A stretch of 64,000 bases of DNA. Source: Mariannaea sp. PMI_226 (Eukaryota; Ascomycota; Sordariomycetes; Hypocreales; Nectriaceae). The stretch is from NCBI GenBank assembly GCA_024336345.1, contig JANFOG010000009.1, positions 496,001 through 560,000 on the forward strand. The letters run 5' to 3'. This document shows, piece by piece, positions 1-12,404 of this stretch. Within the stretch, counting starts at the first letter, position 1. Each line of letters opens with the position of its first letter. The translations under genes were made by a program, and so were the position numbers. The notes beneath the pieces were generated by a model. That model made no database searches. It was given only the letters and a program-made list of their open reading frames with translations, and had not been told where the DNA came from.

Positions 1-376
1 CGATTGACGGATTCCCTGACCTATACTCGACTATGCACTCCATGGACTTAGAGTGGTTGAAACTATTCCAGTGATGGCCTGCGGTATAACGATTTATGAC
101 ATTTTATTATTCAAAGGCGGATCTCTATGTTATTTCTATATGCCTATTTAGTATACAGTAACTCAAATGAATATCATTTCCGTAGCTGAGACTACAAACC
201 CCCATTGAGTATTCTAGGTGTTGTGAGCTAGTGTGATTCATAAGGAAGAGTGAATGGTAAGTCCCCTAGCTAGACCAGTAGGTAAACTTATTATACCCTT
301 GGCGTGACAATTCTCTGGACTATGTCGCGTTGTCGTGTGGCGCCTCGAGATGATTCAGGCTCCCGGGACCCATCTT
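1..376. other. Left-edge intergenic DNA
   Basis: This is the 3' flank of the minus-strand MFS gene that follows. I see no coding exon and no repeat of note. Any gene further left lies outside the window. Confidence 0.6.
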
Positions 377-1774
377 TCAGCATTTCAATTTCTTGGATCT
401 GAGTACTCTCAGTGCAGCGAAGAAAATGCCTCCACCGATGTACAGAAATCCAACAAGCAGCTGCACGCGTATATATGGCCGAGTCTCCTTGACGTCATCT
501 CGTAACTGGATAGCGATGACTTCGGATACAGCAGTTGGTGCTGCCATCAATAACCAGCATATTCCCAATGCATTTGATATTTCTGCAAGCCCAACAACCT
601 CAGCCGCCAATGGAGCGAGTGTTGCCCACATAGTCCCGGCCACTAACCCAAGGACGATGGCAAAGACGCAAAGCGCCGCCATGGATTTAACAAATGGCCA
701 GGCAACTAGACAGAGTAATCCAGAAAGAAATGTTGCAACAAGTGTGACATTCATTCGTCCCAACCAGTCACTCAAGAAGCCAACTCCTGGGCGACCAAAA
801 ACCTGACCCAGATTCAAGAGAGCAGCGACGATACTGCCTTGGTGTGAAGTCAGACCAACGGCAACGGAGTAGCTGGACAGACTGAACAATAGGGCAATGT
901 ATGCCAATGAACTTAGTAAGGACCATAAGAGTAGAAGTGTAAACTCCGCGTTCTTAAGAATCCGGAAGTTCAATGCGGCCGACTGGGGGCGCGAAGTAGC
1001 TGTGTTTGGGAGGCGGAGAAGGTTCCCACAGACGAGAATAACCACAGTGCTCAGGATGCCCAGCACTCGCATGGTCCAGGGAATTCCAAGACGTGGAATC
1101 ATAGCTCCTGTCGCTAAGGAATATATGACGCCACCGAGGCCGGAGCCAGAAGCCGTGAGGCCGTTGGCGAGGCTTCGTCGCTTGGCAAACCAATGCGAGA
1201 CAACTCCAACTGCGCCGAGATAACACATTCCCATACCGACTCCGAAGCAAATTCCTTCTGCTAGAAACAGTTGCCAGTTGCTTGTGACAAAAGAAGTAGC
1301 AATGAAAGAGCCGCCTTCAATCAATGCGCCGATGCTGATAACAAACCGAACTCCTATGCGATGTGTCAAGTACGTCGTTAGGGGAGAAGTAAGCAAGGCG
1401 CACGCAACGCTGAGACCTCCGACAGCGGCGTAATCGAGTGCTGTGGTGTTCTTGAACGTATAATCTGAAAGGTAGAAGGCGAGAATAACTCCGTATGCCT
1501 GCGTGAGTTGTTAGTACCGGGGCAAAGCTCTTACCCAGAGTTTTGCCAGTCATGGTGTCATTGTACATACACTATTGACACCCCATGTATGTGCGTTCAG
1601 GAGGAGCGCAGCAACAACGCATACCCAGCCGTATCCGCCTTCGGGAGGAGCTTTACTGTTATCAATTGTTTCGGCAGTAGGAGATTCATTGTCTCTCTCG
1701 AGACTATTGCCCACAGTTTGACTTGAAGACAGAGCAGAAGGGTTTCTGACTTGGAACGTGGACTGTGAGGGCAT
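377..1774 (-). CDS. MFS monocarboxylate-type transporter (MCT family)
   Basis: Probable plasma-membrane major facilitator carrier of the fungal monocarboxylate-permease-like (MCT) group. Two exons fit, complement(join(377..1498,1571..1774)), giving about 441 aa. The 72-bp intron has a GTATGT donor and a CTAAC branch-like site just before its AG. The join is phase 0 and restores a continuous first helix. The N-terminus is a short hydrophilic tail followed by PEGGYGWVCVVAALL, the hallmark opening of this family, where a conserved aspartate or glutamate and glycines precede helix 1. Many hydrophobic segments follow, with R-rich cytosolic loops such as AKRRSLANGLTASGSGLGG in the expected place. 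The substrate cannot be told: family members carry monocarboxylates, and many fungal paralogues are uncharacterised. It is divergent from the Zn2Cys6 gene at 2637, which could regulate it. The start is the first ATG of the exon. Confidence 0.85.
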
Positions 1775-2636
1775 CTTGAGGGGGTCGATCGCGTGGATGT
1801 TTGGAAGATTCAGTTGACGAACTTGGAGTTACAGGAACAAACCAATGTACTAGGTAAAGGCCAAGCGAATACAATTCTGCCTGTGAATTGAACGTAATAT
1901 CAAACGCCATGATATTTAGCATACAAAATGACCTTTTAACCATTTCTTGACGAAGGGTGAAGCGGACATTTCGGTAGATAGCGACCGAGCACCGGTAGCA
2001 TCATGACTACTGTATCCACAGATTGATAACGGTGACGGAGATGAGGCGTATTGCCGAGCAAGAACATGAGCAAGGGTTTGATCTTTCAGGCATTATCTAA
2101 GCGGTTGAGGTGGCTTACAAAACAATGTTCCCTTACTCCGTAGTTTGACTCATGATGAGCAGGCGTGTTAGCCCGCACATTTTAAAAGCCGATCTCCATA
2201 TATGCCGAACCTTTCGGCCTTGGTGTTGAAGAAACAACTATATCGACAAATCATGTTGCATGATGCTACATTCTATACAACTGCAATAAACCTCCTTCAA
2301 AATGCTTCCATTGAAGAATATCCTGAGAAAACAAACAGAAGCTCGAGTGCAGCCGACCTTCCATCTTGGAATCAAAATGCCGGCAGGGCTAGTTAATAGC
2401 TTTAGACGCTAAAACCAAGCGTCATCATCTCCTCGGACTGCTCGGGGGCCGGACCGCCGAAGCGACCTCTCACATTCCATGCTGTGGGCCCAAATATTTA
2501 TCCATCTTTTAAAGATCCCAAGATTCCCAGATCCAAACTCCGATCTGAACTCGCAGGAAACGTTTCAGATACATCCATCATGCGAGGCGCAATCCGCATA
2601 GCAGCGTGAGACGTCATTCATAATAAAATACCGACC
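1775..2636. other. Divergent intergenic promoter region
   Basis: These 862 bp separate the MFS gene (minus) from the Zn2Cys6 gene (plus) and should hold both promoters. At 2450-2456 there is a CGG-A-CCG inverted pair of half-sites of the kind bound by Zn2Cys6 proteins, but one such site can arise by chance. The short ORF at 2202-2396 has no family signature and is not called. Confidence 0.5.
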
Positions 2637-4978
2637 ATGGGCTATGTACAAGACCCTAGCGGCAAGAAAAGTCCGCTCCGAAAGCCGGTGATGTCCCCAG
2701 GCATTCCGAGCACATCCTTAAACTCCCGGTCCTGTATTAATTGCCATAAGCGCAAAGTGCGTTGCGACCGAAGACTTCCATGTGCTCAGTGTGACCGCGT
2801 TGGTTGGGCTTGCTCATATCCAAGCGCGGACCGTCATCTGTCAAGAAAAGCGGCTCCAGTGCAAGATATCACCACCCGGTTGGAGCGCATAGAGACCATC
2901 CTGTTGAGGCTGTGCGACGGAAACTCGCTGCAGGACCTTGTCAATATTAAACAGAAAAACACAGAGGTAACTCTCAAATCTCCTGTCCATCCATTGAGCC
3001 CCAACAGTTCCGATCGCAAACCGTGGGAGGTTCTGCTCAAAAATGGCAACCGAGTTCATTATGTGGACAATGAGAATCTGCTTAATCTCTTTCAAGATGT
3101 ATGTTAAGTATTAACAAGATGCACACAATATAAATGGGAATTAACCGTTACTGCCATAGGATGATAGAATAAACGCTGTTGAGCCCCAGCCATTGCACGA
3201 AGAAACGCCCAGTGATCCGAGCCGTAGTGATTCAACGAATCTGAACATCGGGTTTCCATCTCTTATTCTCGGTCCCAGTCCCACACCTTCATCGAATTTG
3301 GCGCCTTTGTATCCTGATCTCCGACTAGCACTGAAATTGTGGACTATCTATGTCGAAAACGTAGATCCGGTTGTCAAAGTTCTCCATATCCCAACTACGC
3401 AGTCAGCGATGGTTACAATGATGTCGGAGCCAGATCAAGCAGACCCGTCACTGTCTGCACTGGCATTCGCAGTTTATTTTGCTGCTGTGACTAGCTTGGA
3501 TGAGGGCCAGGTATCGGCCTTGTCACCAGACAATCGACAGGCACTACTCTACAGGTTCAAGACTGGCCTTAACCAGGCGATCACAGATGCCAACCTTTTG
3601 AACCAACCAGATGTCATGGTACTACAAGCCGTGGCTATTTTTGCCGTGAGTGGAGCTACAGTTGCGGCCTTATTGTAGTAGTTTCATTCCAGCTAACACC
3701 TGATAGACCTGTTTGAGAGTCCACGATATCAGTCGCAGTGTCTGGATCCTCATAGGAACGGCGATCCGACTAGCACAGTCCATTGGTATTCACAGAGATG
3801 GAGCTTCGTTAAAACTGAGTCCATTTGAAACTGAGCTGCGGCTCAGGCTCTGGTGGCAACTTTGTTCACTAGATGCTCGAGCGCCTGAAGACCATGGCTT
3901 TGCGGTCACAATCGAGAATTTTGATCAGGGACTCCGATTCCCTCGGGACATCAATGATGATCAGCTGTTCCCAGCTATGAAGGCTCTACCGCCCGACGCG
4001 ACCACTTGGACAGAGGCGACCTATTTTCTTGTCCAGATTGAGGCCTTCAAGGTGCTAAATGAGGTTTTGGGCCCGAAATCAACGAAGCATGCCGATGCCA
4101 AGCTGGACTTGATTGCAAAACGACAAGCCCTGGAAACTCACAACGCCTGGATGAACAGCAGATACTTCGCCCTTGAGCCTTCTTCTAGCATTCAGAATGC
4201 GGCCTACACGCATTACAAAACTGTGTGTGCAAAAATCGAGTTCATGATCCTGGTTCGTGAAGAGCTACATTTGCATAGCAGCCATGAAACTGCTTCGATC
4301 AAGGCTCCTCCCAGAGGGCTTGGAAGAACTCCATTTCTCGCCGCCTATCGCAACCTAGTGTCCAGTTATTCTCTAATCGGGGGAGAAGCATCGAATAACT
4401 TCAAGTGGCTTTTTCAGACATACGCCCAGTGGTATGCTCTCGCATACAGCCTGCGATACTTGGGCGCATTCCCAACGGCCCCAGAAGCGGACCAGGCATG
4501 GGACATTATCAATCGCACGTTCGACAAGATTCCTTACTCCCAAAAATTGCCTAGCAGCATGTCACAGACAGGGCCAGGGCGAAGCAGTATTTGGGGATGC
4601 CTTGAATTGCTTCGGTTCCAAGCGTCAGCTGCGAGGATGAATGTGCTCAGCTCCTCCAATACTGAAATCTCAGCCGGCAAAACTCAGAACAAACGTCCAG
4701 AATTTGATAACATAGATTATCACGGAAACGTGGAGCAAGGAAATCCTTCCTCATCATCTAGTATAGCCAGTCACCAAACTCTTACCCAGCCCATTTCCTT
4801 GTCTCACGTCCCTGCAATGGAGTTCTCACACATGCATGACATGATAGATCAATCGTCGGATAGAGAAGAAGGCTGGCAGAACGGGCTGTTCCCATTCAGC
4901 AGATCAGCGCTATCCGAGATGCTATACTTACCTGGGTGGTGTGATGTCGTAAATATAGGTTCAGATATGACTGAATGA
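2637..4978 (+). CDS. Zn2Cys6 fungal-specific transcription factor
   Basis: Nuclear DNA-binding regulator of about 739 aa. Exons join(2637..3098,3160..3645,3707..4978) are all phase 0, with GTATGT and GTGAGT donors. The zinc cluster is complete: Cys 33, 36, 43, 49, 52 and 59 (C-x2-C-x6-C-x5-C-x2-C-x6-C), with the usual basic HKRKVRCDRR between the cysteines. The middle-homology (fungal_trans) region is recognisable across the second and third exons; RLAQSIGIHRDG and ELRLRLWWQLCSLDAR are its typical motifs and sit directly after the second intron. The C-terminal 150 residues are Ser-rich and low in complexity, as in activation domains. The gene is divergent from an MFS carrier and convergent with an FCY2-type permease, so a role in nutrient uptake is plausible but not shown. 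The ATG lies 33 residues before the first cysteine, a normal distance. Confidence 0.92.
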
Positions 4979-5638
4979 AACCATACAGCCTCTCAACACA
5001 AAGGCATAGAAAAGACACCATATTTCGGCATTGAACAGGCAATCTCGCCATCTCTCCAACCTACAGTGAGAGAAAAGTATGAGAAAAAAGGATGTACTGT
5101 TGCGCGTGCACTTCAACCTGAAGTGTATTCTCCGGCTTGTTTATTGGTAGAAGCATCTGGAGTTCAGCATCTTGGATTCCCAGACTCTCTGTCAACTCCG
5201 GTACGTGGGTCGGAAATATTCCCATACAAAATCGTCGCACTCTGGATTTAGGTAGAGTTTCTTGTACTTGGAGGTTTGCTTCATAGTTGTTTCAATATAC
5301 CCTTCGTGTTATGAATTAAACCCTTTCCTAGGGTTATCCAACATATTAAAAGAAGAGCTCCTCATATAAAGTCCCACCAAGTCCGCTTTGCGGCTGAGCG
5401 TGTGTGAATCTGGATAGCATTTCCTCAAGAGAATGGGGCATAAGGCGACAACCCTAGAGGCGACAAAGCGTACCTCAAGAGTTATCCAACCAATGCACTT
5501 TAGCAAGGCTGGTGCAAGTACGTCAAGGGCCGACTGATGATGGGGGAGTGGCCAAGTGATAAAATAGATTGGAATGGAAACGCAACTTTAGGCCTGGTTT
5601 TGGATTACAGTGGTGATTCATCTTCCACCTGAATTTCC
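4979..5638. other. Convergent intergenic region
   Basis: This stretch holds the 3' ends of two convergent genes, the Zn2Cys6 regulator (plus) and the permease (minus). I see no gene-like exon; ORFs at 5066-5251 and 5309-5506 lack family signatures. Confidence 0.55.
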
Positions 5639-7343
5639 TCATCTCCCAGAATACTTCTTCTCAACATATCGTGCTGTAGAATACCACACAGCGGTTATCA
5701 CGCCGCTGAGATAAATGCCCACATCACCACCACCACCACCAAACTTGGCAGCAATGGGTCCGATATACCACGTTTGACTCATTCCAGTGACGCCACCAGC
5801 TAGATATCCTGCTAGTAGGGCAGTCGTTGCCGCAATACCCAGTGGTAGTTTGTTTGGCTGGTCCCAGCTCGTGAGCTCGTATCCATCCCGGCGGCGGAAC
5901 ACGCGATCCTCAATGAGGAGGATGACAGTGAAACTGACTGTCCAGTACCCAAGAAGAGAGACGAAATCTTCAACGACATTGGAAAGATTCTGTTGGCCTG
6001 CGATGGCTAGTACGGCGACGACGATGGCAAACGCAAGTGACCAGATGAAGCGAGGAACAGCGTGGAAGTAGTGACCCAGAAGCTGGAGACTCAAGCCCGA
6101 GGAATAATTGATGGCGATGTTATTTCCGAGAACAGAGAAGGTAAGAAGCACAAGACAGAACTTTGACCAGCCGACCGGATGGTAAATTGCTCTGATGAGG
6201 CCTCCGAGGCCGTGTTCGTCGTAGGCATCGGCGTACGGAGGATAGGCAGCAGTGACAGCAGCATTACCGATGCAGGAACCAATTGTGACAGAAAATGTTG
6301 TTGGGATGACAATACCCCAAAAGGTCAACAAGTAAGTCTTCCAGGCCGGCGTGCTGGCCGGGAAGTTGCAATAATAGTCGCTAGCGATCGAACACCATCC
6401 AGAGGCGTTGGCTGAGGATACCGTTAGTCCGGACACTAGTAGGGAGGTAGGAATTAAATGGACTTGATTAGTCACTTACAGAAATTGATGGCAACAATAG
6501 TCAAAAAGCTGCCAGCGTAGAGCAGACCTGAGTTTCCATCTGATCCCTTGTGGTCCAATTCGACATGGGGAGCAGCCTGGCCAATGAGCACAGAAAGAAG
6601 AATGAAGGTGTAGATCCACGAGTACTTCTCAAACGTGTGAATAAGCTTGAACCCGAAAATAGACACGATGTATGAGATGACCGCAATGATGATGATGCCG
6701 ACAGTGATGCTCAACTTGTAATCTGAGACCGCACTGAGGATCTGGCCGACAACGACGTAGTTGACGACGCCGAAGCCACCACCGACGACAATGTTAAGGA
6801 CACTACAAAGCTTGGCTCCCCAGAAGCCGAATGAGTAGCGAGATGTGGCGATTTGTCGCATGCCAAGCTACGCGGAGATTGTCAGTGACACATGTCTCAC
6901 GGGACAGGGGAAACAGGTCCTACCTTTGGTCCTAAAGTACCCGTGTAGGCGGTGGTCATGGCACCAAGGATAATGCCAATGACGGCAGATGCGATAGATT
7001 GTCTCAGAGACAGGCCGAACTCCGGTCCTAACAGTCCTAGTGGCAGGACACCGACGTGGACGTTGAGAGACCACCACATCAGGAAGATATTCCATGTCGA
7101 TGGCGGCTGCTTCTTCTCCTCCGGGATACGATCGATGCCCTGCGTCTCAACACCACACACCTTATCCAGCCATGCCTCACCCTTGTGCAGGCCGCGCAGG
7201 ATGGTGACCTTATTCCGGAGGTCGTGTGCACGCTTAACCTCGGTATCGGTATCGGTATCATCAAGGTCTAACGACGATGGTGAGTGAGGCGGCACTTCAA
7301 CATCTCTCCCAGCTTCCAGGTCGTGCTTCTCAGACGGCGACAT
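5639..7343 (-). CDS. Purine-cytosine permease-like transporter (NCS1/FCY2 family)
   Basis: Plasma-membrane proton symporter of the NCS1 group, expected to import purines, cytosine or related compounds. Exons complement(join(5639..6411,6480..6867,6924..7343)) give 526 aa, close to the usual 500-530 for FCY2-like proteins. The first intron (56 bp) rejoins GPK with LGMRQIATSRYSFG, the family's signature loop between the first helices. The second intron (GTAAGT donor) rejoins AINF with SNASGWCSIASDYYCNFP, also typical of this group. About twelve hydrophobic segments are visible. The N-terminal tail contains a run of Asp-Thr pairs encoded by a GGTATC repeat. An in-frame ATG at 7415 would add 24 residues without family features, so 7343 is preferred. 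The exact substrate is not predictable. It is convergent with the Zn2Cys6 gene at 2637. Confidence 0.9.
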
Positions 7344-9005
7344 GTTGGGCAACAATCCTTTCCTTTGGAGGGATGAAAAGAGAGTTGTCCTAACATCACG
7401 ACCGCCTGCTCGCATGACACGCGGGCCATCGCTGTGTTATATGGATTCAACTACCCGCGCGTCATTGTGATGGCCACAAATGGATAGGGCACGCGAGTTT
7501 TTTTCCCAAGATAAAGGAATACGATGCTGCTATTGGTCCGGCGGCGTAGGCGATTGTTACATCATGTTCTATGGCATCTAGAGAATACCGAAGAACCTGG
7601 TAACTGACTAGGACGATCTCCCCGCTTGTGGTGGCGATAGCATGCCGTCCAAGCCGTGGTCCGATGCACGCTTCCAGAACTGGAAGGTCTCGTTTTCTTG
7701 GCCCACCCTCTAATCTATTAAGATTCCAATCATTGCGTGGCGATTAATTATAAGTGCGCATTTGTCGTGAAAATTTGTGCGAGATAGCACCGCCGTCTCA
7801 GGCGCTCGCCATGAACTGGCCACCAGAACCCAAAAGACCAATAGTGCGTCTGCCGTTTTTTTCTCTTTGTCTCGTTATCTAGTCGTGGAGAGGAAAGGTC
7901 ACTAGAACAAACTGAGTTAATCTGTTCTGGTCGCTGCTTTAACTGTGTGCTGGCTCCAGACCGGCCGTCCCGGTTCCCAGCTGGGACATGAGCTGCACGA
8001 AGAATATCCTTATCTTTCTAATTCCCAGTCCTCCCTTCTTATCTTACCCAGCGTGTTCTAAATAACTGATGGCCATTTCTCGTATTTGCTCCGAAATTAG
8101 GGATCATTTCAATCTCCTGAGGTGGCTGATGAAATTGTCCTTCACGTACTACATGCAACTGAGTCTCCTGCTTGAGAGTCCTGGACTCGCCATCTTGGGC
8201 ACCCCCCACTTCGAATTCCCTCTCCCTCTCGACACTGCGACGTGACGCGCCACACATGTTTCACCCCTTCTTTGCCGCTTGATGAAAATTTTAGTCCTTG
8301 GTAGCAGGCACTATAGTAGTATATCGCTCGTGGCGTCCCACATCCCGCAACGGCTGGCTTCCGGAAATATTTCGAGGCAACACATTTTTGTACCAACGAT
8401 TATGTGATGCACCCAGCCTGTCGGTGTGGACGAGTTAAATATTATGGGGAAGATGCCCAATTTTAGTACATGCATGAACCCTTCTGCTGAATCGGGTTGA
8501 CATCGATGGACTCAGCAGAACGGCAGAGAAGCGGGTCAAAGTGTGGAGATGTACTGGAAGAAAGCGTTGGGTAAGAATGGGTCTAGTCATATATTTAAAT
8601 CCTGTGCCAAGCCGAGGGAGTTATTCGGTATTAATATGTGTCGAGGCTTTCCGTAGGAAGAGTTCTGAAGGCAAATCTTTCAGGGATGCGGATATGCGCC
8701 GATCGACATGGATTTCGCTCGACCATGTAACAAAGTCACCCTTTACAGCCTCTAGTTCTATGAGCATGATGAACTAGGTGCACTAGACGACTCTGAAAAT
8801 ATACAAAGAAGGTGGCTGGCACAGAGCGAAGTTCCGGAAGTCGCGGAGCTGATGTTCGTGGTGGGACCAACCACAACGACTAGTTACACAAATTTGAATG
8901 CATTCACAAAAGAATTTTAAAGATGGAAATATCGTGTAATTAAGTCGAACATGTATTGAATGCAACACTAGAAAAACTGAAAAGGCATGAATAGTGCCTT
9001 GAGAT
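7344..9005. other. Intergenic region, permease promoter
   Basis: 1.66 kb between the permease start and the monooxygenase stop, both on the minus strand. Several ORFs of 60-84 codons occur (8039-8257, 8142-8396, 8541-8777, 8783-9016), but none shows a domain, a splice-consistent partner or a convincing start. I see nothing else in it. Confidence 0.5.
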
Positions 9006-10993
9006 CTAAAAATCACCTTCTTTGTAGAGCCCTTCCTCGAGACCCTTGATCTGCAGTGCCAAAAGCTTGGAATAATACCTACACAAAGCTAGGTTTCCGC
9101 CGTGGAACCAGAACCCAGGATGGCCACTCCTTTGCCAAATGGTCCGGATCTCTCCCTCCTCGTTAAACCCCCAAACATCTCCAACTTTGTCTGCAACTTC
9201 GTCGCCAAACATGATACGAGTCTGAGTGCGCATGTTCTGATAGCCAGTGGCGAAAACAATCTCGTCGGCTTCAAGCTCAGAACCGTCAGCGAATCTGATT
9301 CCATGCGGAAGGATCTCGTCAATTTCTTGGCCCTGCTTGACCTTGATCTTCCCGTCGGCAATCAACTCAGAGGCGCCCACGTTGATGTAGTAACCGCCGC
9401 CACGCTGGAAGTACTTGAAAAAGAGGCCAGCACCATCTGGTCCTCTGTCCAACTTGAAACCAGCCTTTTCGAGGCCCTCAAGGAGGTCCTTATCGCATTC
9501 TGCCTGTTTCTCTCCAACCTTGACCTGCAGTGCCTTCAGGACAGGAGTTGGTAGGCCATGGATAAGCATATCAGCATCATCCACTTGAGGTCCGCCTTCT
9601 GAGTAGACACCCTTTAAAGCAATCTCTGTAATAGCCTTAGATGAGACAACATGAGTCGTTGAGCGCTGAACAATTGTGATATGATACCCCTTCTCTAAGA
9701 AGTCTTGCGCAATATCGTGCGCGGAATTGCAAGAGCCGACCACAACAGCTCGCTTGCCCTTGCTATCCTCCCGGGCGCCGGGGAATTCGGACGAGTGACA
9801 TAAACGGTCACCTTGGAAGTTTTCAACCCCCTTCACAGTAGGCTGGTTCTTCTTTCCGGAGTGTCCAGTAGCTTGGATCAGGTGACGGGGATAGAACGTT
9901 CGGATCTCGCTGCTCCCATCGGCAGCCTTCCGGTTGACAATAACGGTCCAACGCCTATCTTTCTCCTCCCACTTGGTGTAGACGAGTTCTGTGCGGGTCC
10001 AGACATTAAGCTCCAGCAGGGTAGCATACGCCTCGAAGAACTGAGCGAGCTTATCCTTTGGAGTGAAGATGGGCCATTGGGCGGGGAAGTTCAAATAAGG
10101 CAGGTGGTCGTACCAGACAGGGTCATGCAAGACCAGTTGGTGGTATCGCTTTCGCCAGTTGTCGCCAACACGCTCGTTCTTATCGACGACGAGGGTATCA
10201 ATGCCCAGCATCTTGAGGCGAGCGGCCGCTGTGAGACCGGCCTGGCCGGCACCTGGGAATTGTATGTTAGAACAAAAGAAACAGGCATCAAAGGCGCTGT
10301 ACCGCCAGGGTTATATCACATACCAACAACTAGTACAGTTGGCTCACTTCCGTCCTTGAAATCAGCAGCCAAAGCTCTCTTATCGGACCAATTCTTGCGA
10401 CCGGGCTGTCCACCGTGCTGAGCACCTTTGGGTCGCCTTTCATTGACGCCTTCCTCATGGCCCTTCAATTCCTCAAGCCTTGTGTAGAGGGTGAAGATCT
10501 TCCATTGGCCGTCTTGTTTGGCAAGACGGACAAGACCAATACCATTTCCGATGACAGTCTCGGCTTTGATAAAGAATTGAATTCCGGAAACATCCCCAGA
10601 CGCATCAATAGGCAGAACCTTAGGAGCTCTGACAAGTAGTGAATCGTCAACACGAATGCTCTTAAGACGGAAGCCGTCTTTCGACTTGGAACAGCTCTCG
10701 AGAAAGTCACGGATCTTGGCTGGACTTTGGACCGTTCTAAACACCCATGAGAGCGCAAGGTGATCCCGCCAAAATCCGCTGTCGACAAAGAGTTGAGACA
10801 CAGCAGAATAGTTACCGCTGTGTAGAGTCTGGTTGAAGGTGTCCACTAATTGGGCAGCAACTTTGGCCGGATCAATTGTTTCAGCCGACTTTGGCGCCGA
10901 CGGAAACTGGGCAATGGGAATATTGACGGATCCGGGCACGGTCCGCATATGCGAGGGGACAGATTGGATCGGCTGAACGTCAACAGTAGCCAT
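9006..10993 (-). CDS. Flavin-containing monooxygenase-like protein with NTF2-like N-terminus
   Basis: FAD- and NADPH-dependent monooxygenase-like protein, 638 aa, exons complement(join(9006..10252,10324..10993)). Residues about 45-175 form an alpha/beta region resembling NTF2/SnoaL-like folds. The catalytic part starts near residue 220 with the FAD motif VVGAGQAGL; the intron falls inside this motif and its removal restores GxGxxG. A near-complete Baeyer-Villiger/FMO fingerprint, FQGDRLCHSSEF, lies near residue 369. A second Rossmann segment (VVVGSCNSAHD, about 390) has Asn in place of the usual third Gly. ATGYQNM (about 558) matches the C-terminal ATG motif. Fungal relatives of this layout are common but little studied. 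An upstream ATG at 11092 would add 33 residues of non-family sequence. The gene is divergent from the acetate-type carrier. Substrate unknown. Confidence 0.88.
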
Positions 10994-12404
10994 CTTTGTG
11001 AAATCTGTGCGAACAGTTTGGAATCTATTCAAGAGTTGTTTTGACAAGGTGCAAACACCGTTCAATATAAATCTGACTTGAAATGGAATCAAAGGATTGT
11101 TTGAAGACTTGATTGTGATGCACTGAGAGTGTAATGTCCAACTTCTCCATGGTTTTATTCTCCATTAAGTACTCGCATGTCGGAGGCGCAACGACGATTC
11201 GCAAAATCTGGGTAAACGGAGCCTACCAAGATACTGGAAGTCCTCCAAGCGGAGGAAATCCTCGATATTCCCCTGTCTGGTCTCCCCCACAGTTTCCAGG
11301 CCAGCTCAACAACGGCCAAGGCCCTCAACCCCGCATCGGGTGCGACAGTTCTACTGTGTAGAGCCCAAGTTGGGGGAGTGAGAGGCTGCGGTCCGCGGTT
11401 CCGACTCAAGTCGGAGCCGGTCCGACGCTAAAACCTACTTCCCCGCAGTCAAGTCGAGGGGGTATCGGTGTGTGGTCGCCTCGCCATGTTGTTACCCAGT
11501 GCTGACGGGGCGGCTGCGAGATTGCCAATCTGGATGAGGATCGGTGGCAGGTAAAATTGAAGCAGCGTTGCATATGCCGCAGGGAACTGGAGAGTTACGG
11601 TCGGCTCTTCGTTAGTGTGTTATGATGGACCCCTGATGCTGATGGGTTTTGAGGTTCCAAGATATGTTGAGCCACCAGACTCCATCCCTATTCACAATTT
11701 TATCTACTGACTGTGAACAAAGGATGTTGGAGTAAATATGTAGGTTGCATTTCTGGGCTATGGACAATTAAAATGAATGTTGCGGCAAAATGAAGACCAT
11801 ATATCGAATATTTCTGCCGTGCTATCTCGCTCGCGTTCATAGCAATTCAAGACGCCTGCATCCCAACCTCATCTCACCTTCTCCTCTGCCGTGAATTAAG
11901 CTTTGCGACTATTCCAATTAAAACAAGTATGGTCCAATCGCCAGCTTCTAGTCCAATGCGTAGACCCCAGATCCGACACAACCCTCATCACCTGCTCCGC
12001 CTCGGCTTTTGTATACCCCAGATTTGGCCCAGTAACTTCAGCTCTTGATGCTGTAGTCCAGCCCCGTCCCTTCTATAGCGTCCAATCATGATCTAATATA
12101 TGCCCCCATGTCTATGAGCGATCGTAGTTCAATTAAGCCTGCCGATCAATGAGTCGTATATGCAACCCCTACCACATTTCCACATGCGTCGGCTGAAGGG
12201 AGGTCGAGATTGGCTTTTCAGTGTCGTATCCAGATAAAATCCTTCTCATAGACGAAGATGAAAGTCCGAAGATACAAGGAGACTAAAACTATATGTTGAG
12301 CTCTGATTCCCTCGGATTTCTAGAATATCACTTCTCACTCCAAACTTTTCCCCTAGATTCTTCAGCTTCTTTCATACACCCTCCAAACCAAATAGACTCT
12401 GAAC
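10994..12404. other. Divergent intergenic promoter region
   Basis: 1.4 kb between the monooxygenase (minus) and the acetate-type carrier (plus), likely holding both promoters. ORFs at 11134-11361, 11155-11409 and 11903-12091 have no recognisable features. The segment at about 11225-11480 is visibly more GC-rich than its surroundings. Confidence 0.5.

Noticed and set aside
393..806. 137-codon plus-strand ORF opposite the first MFS gene
   Set aside because: It is an antisense shadow of the carrier exon, with no family features; the minus frame has clear MFS helices.
8542..8777. 78-codon ORF in the permease/monooxygenase gap
   Set aside because: No domain, no splice partner, and overlapping ORFs of similar length occur on the other strand.
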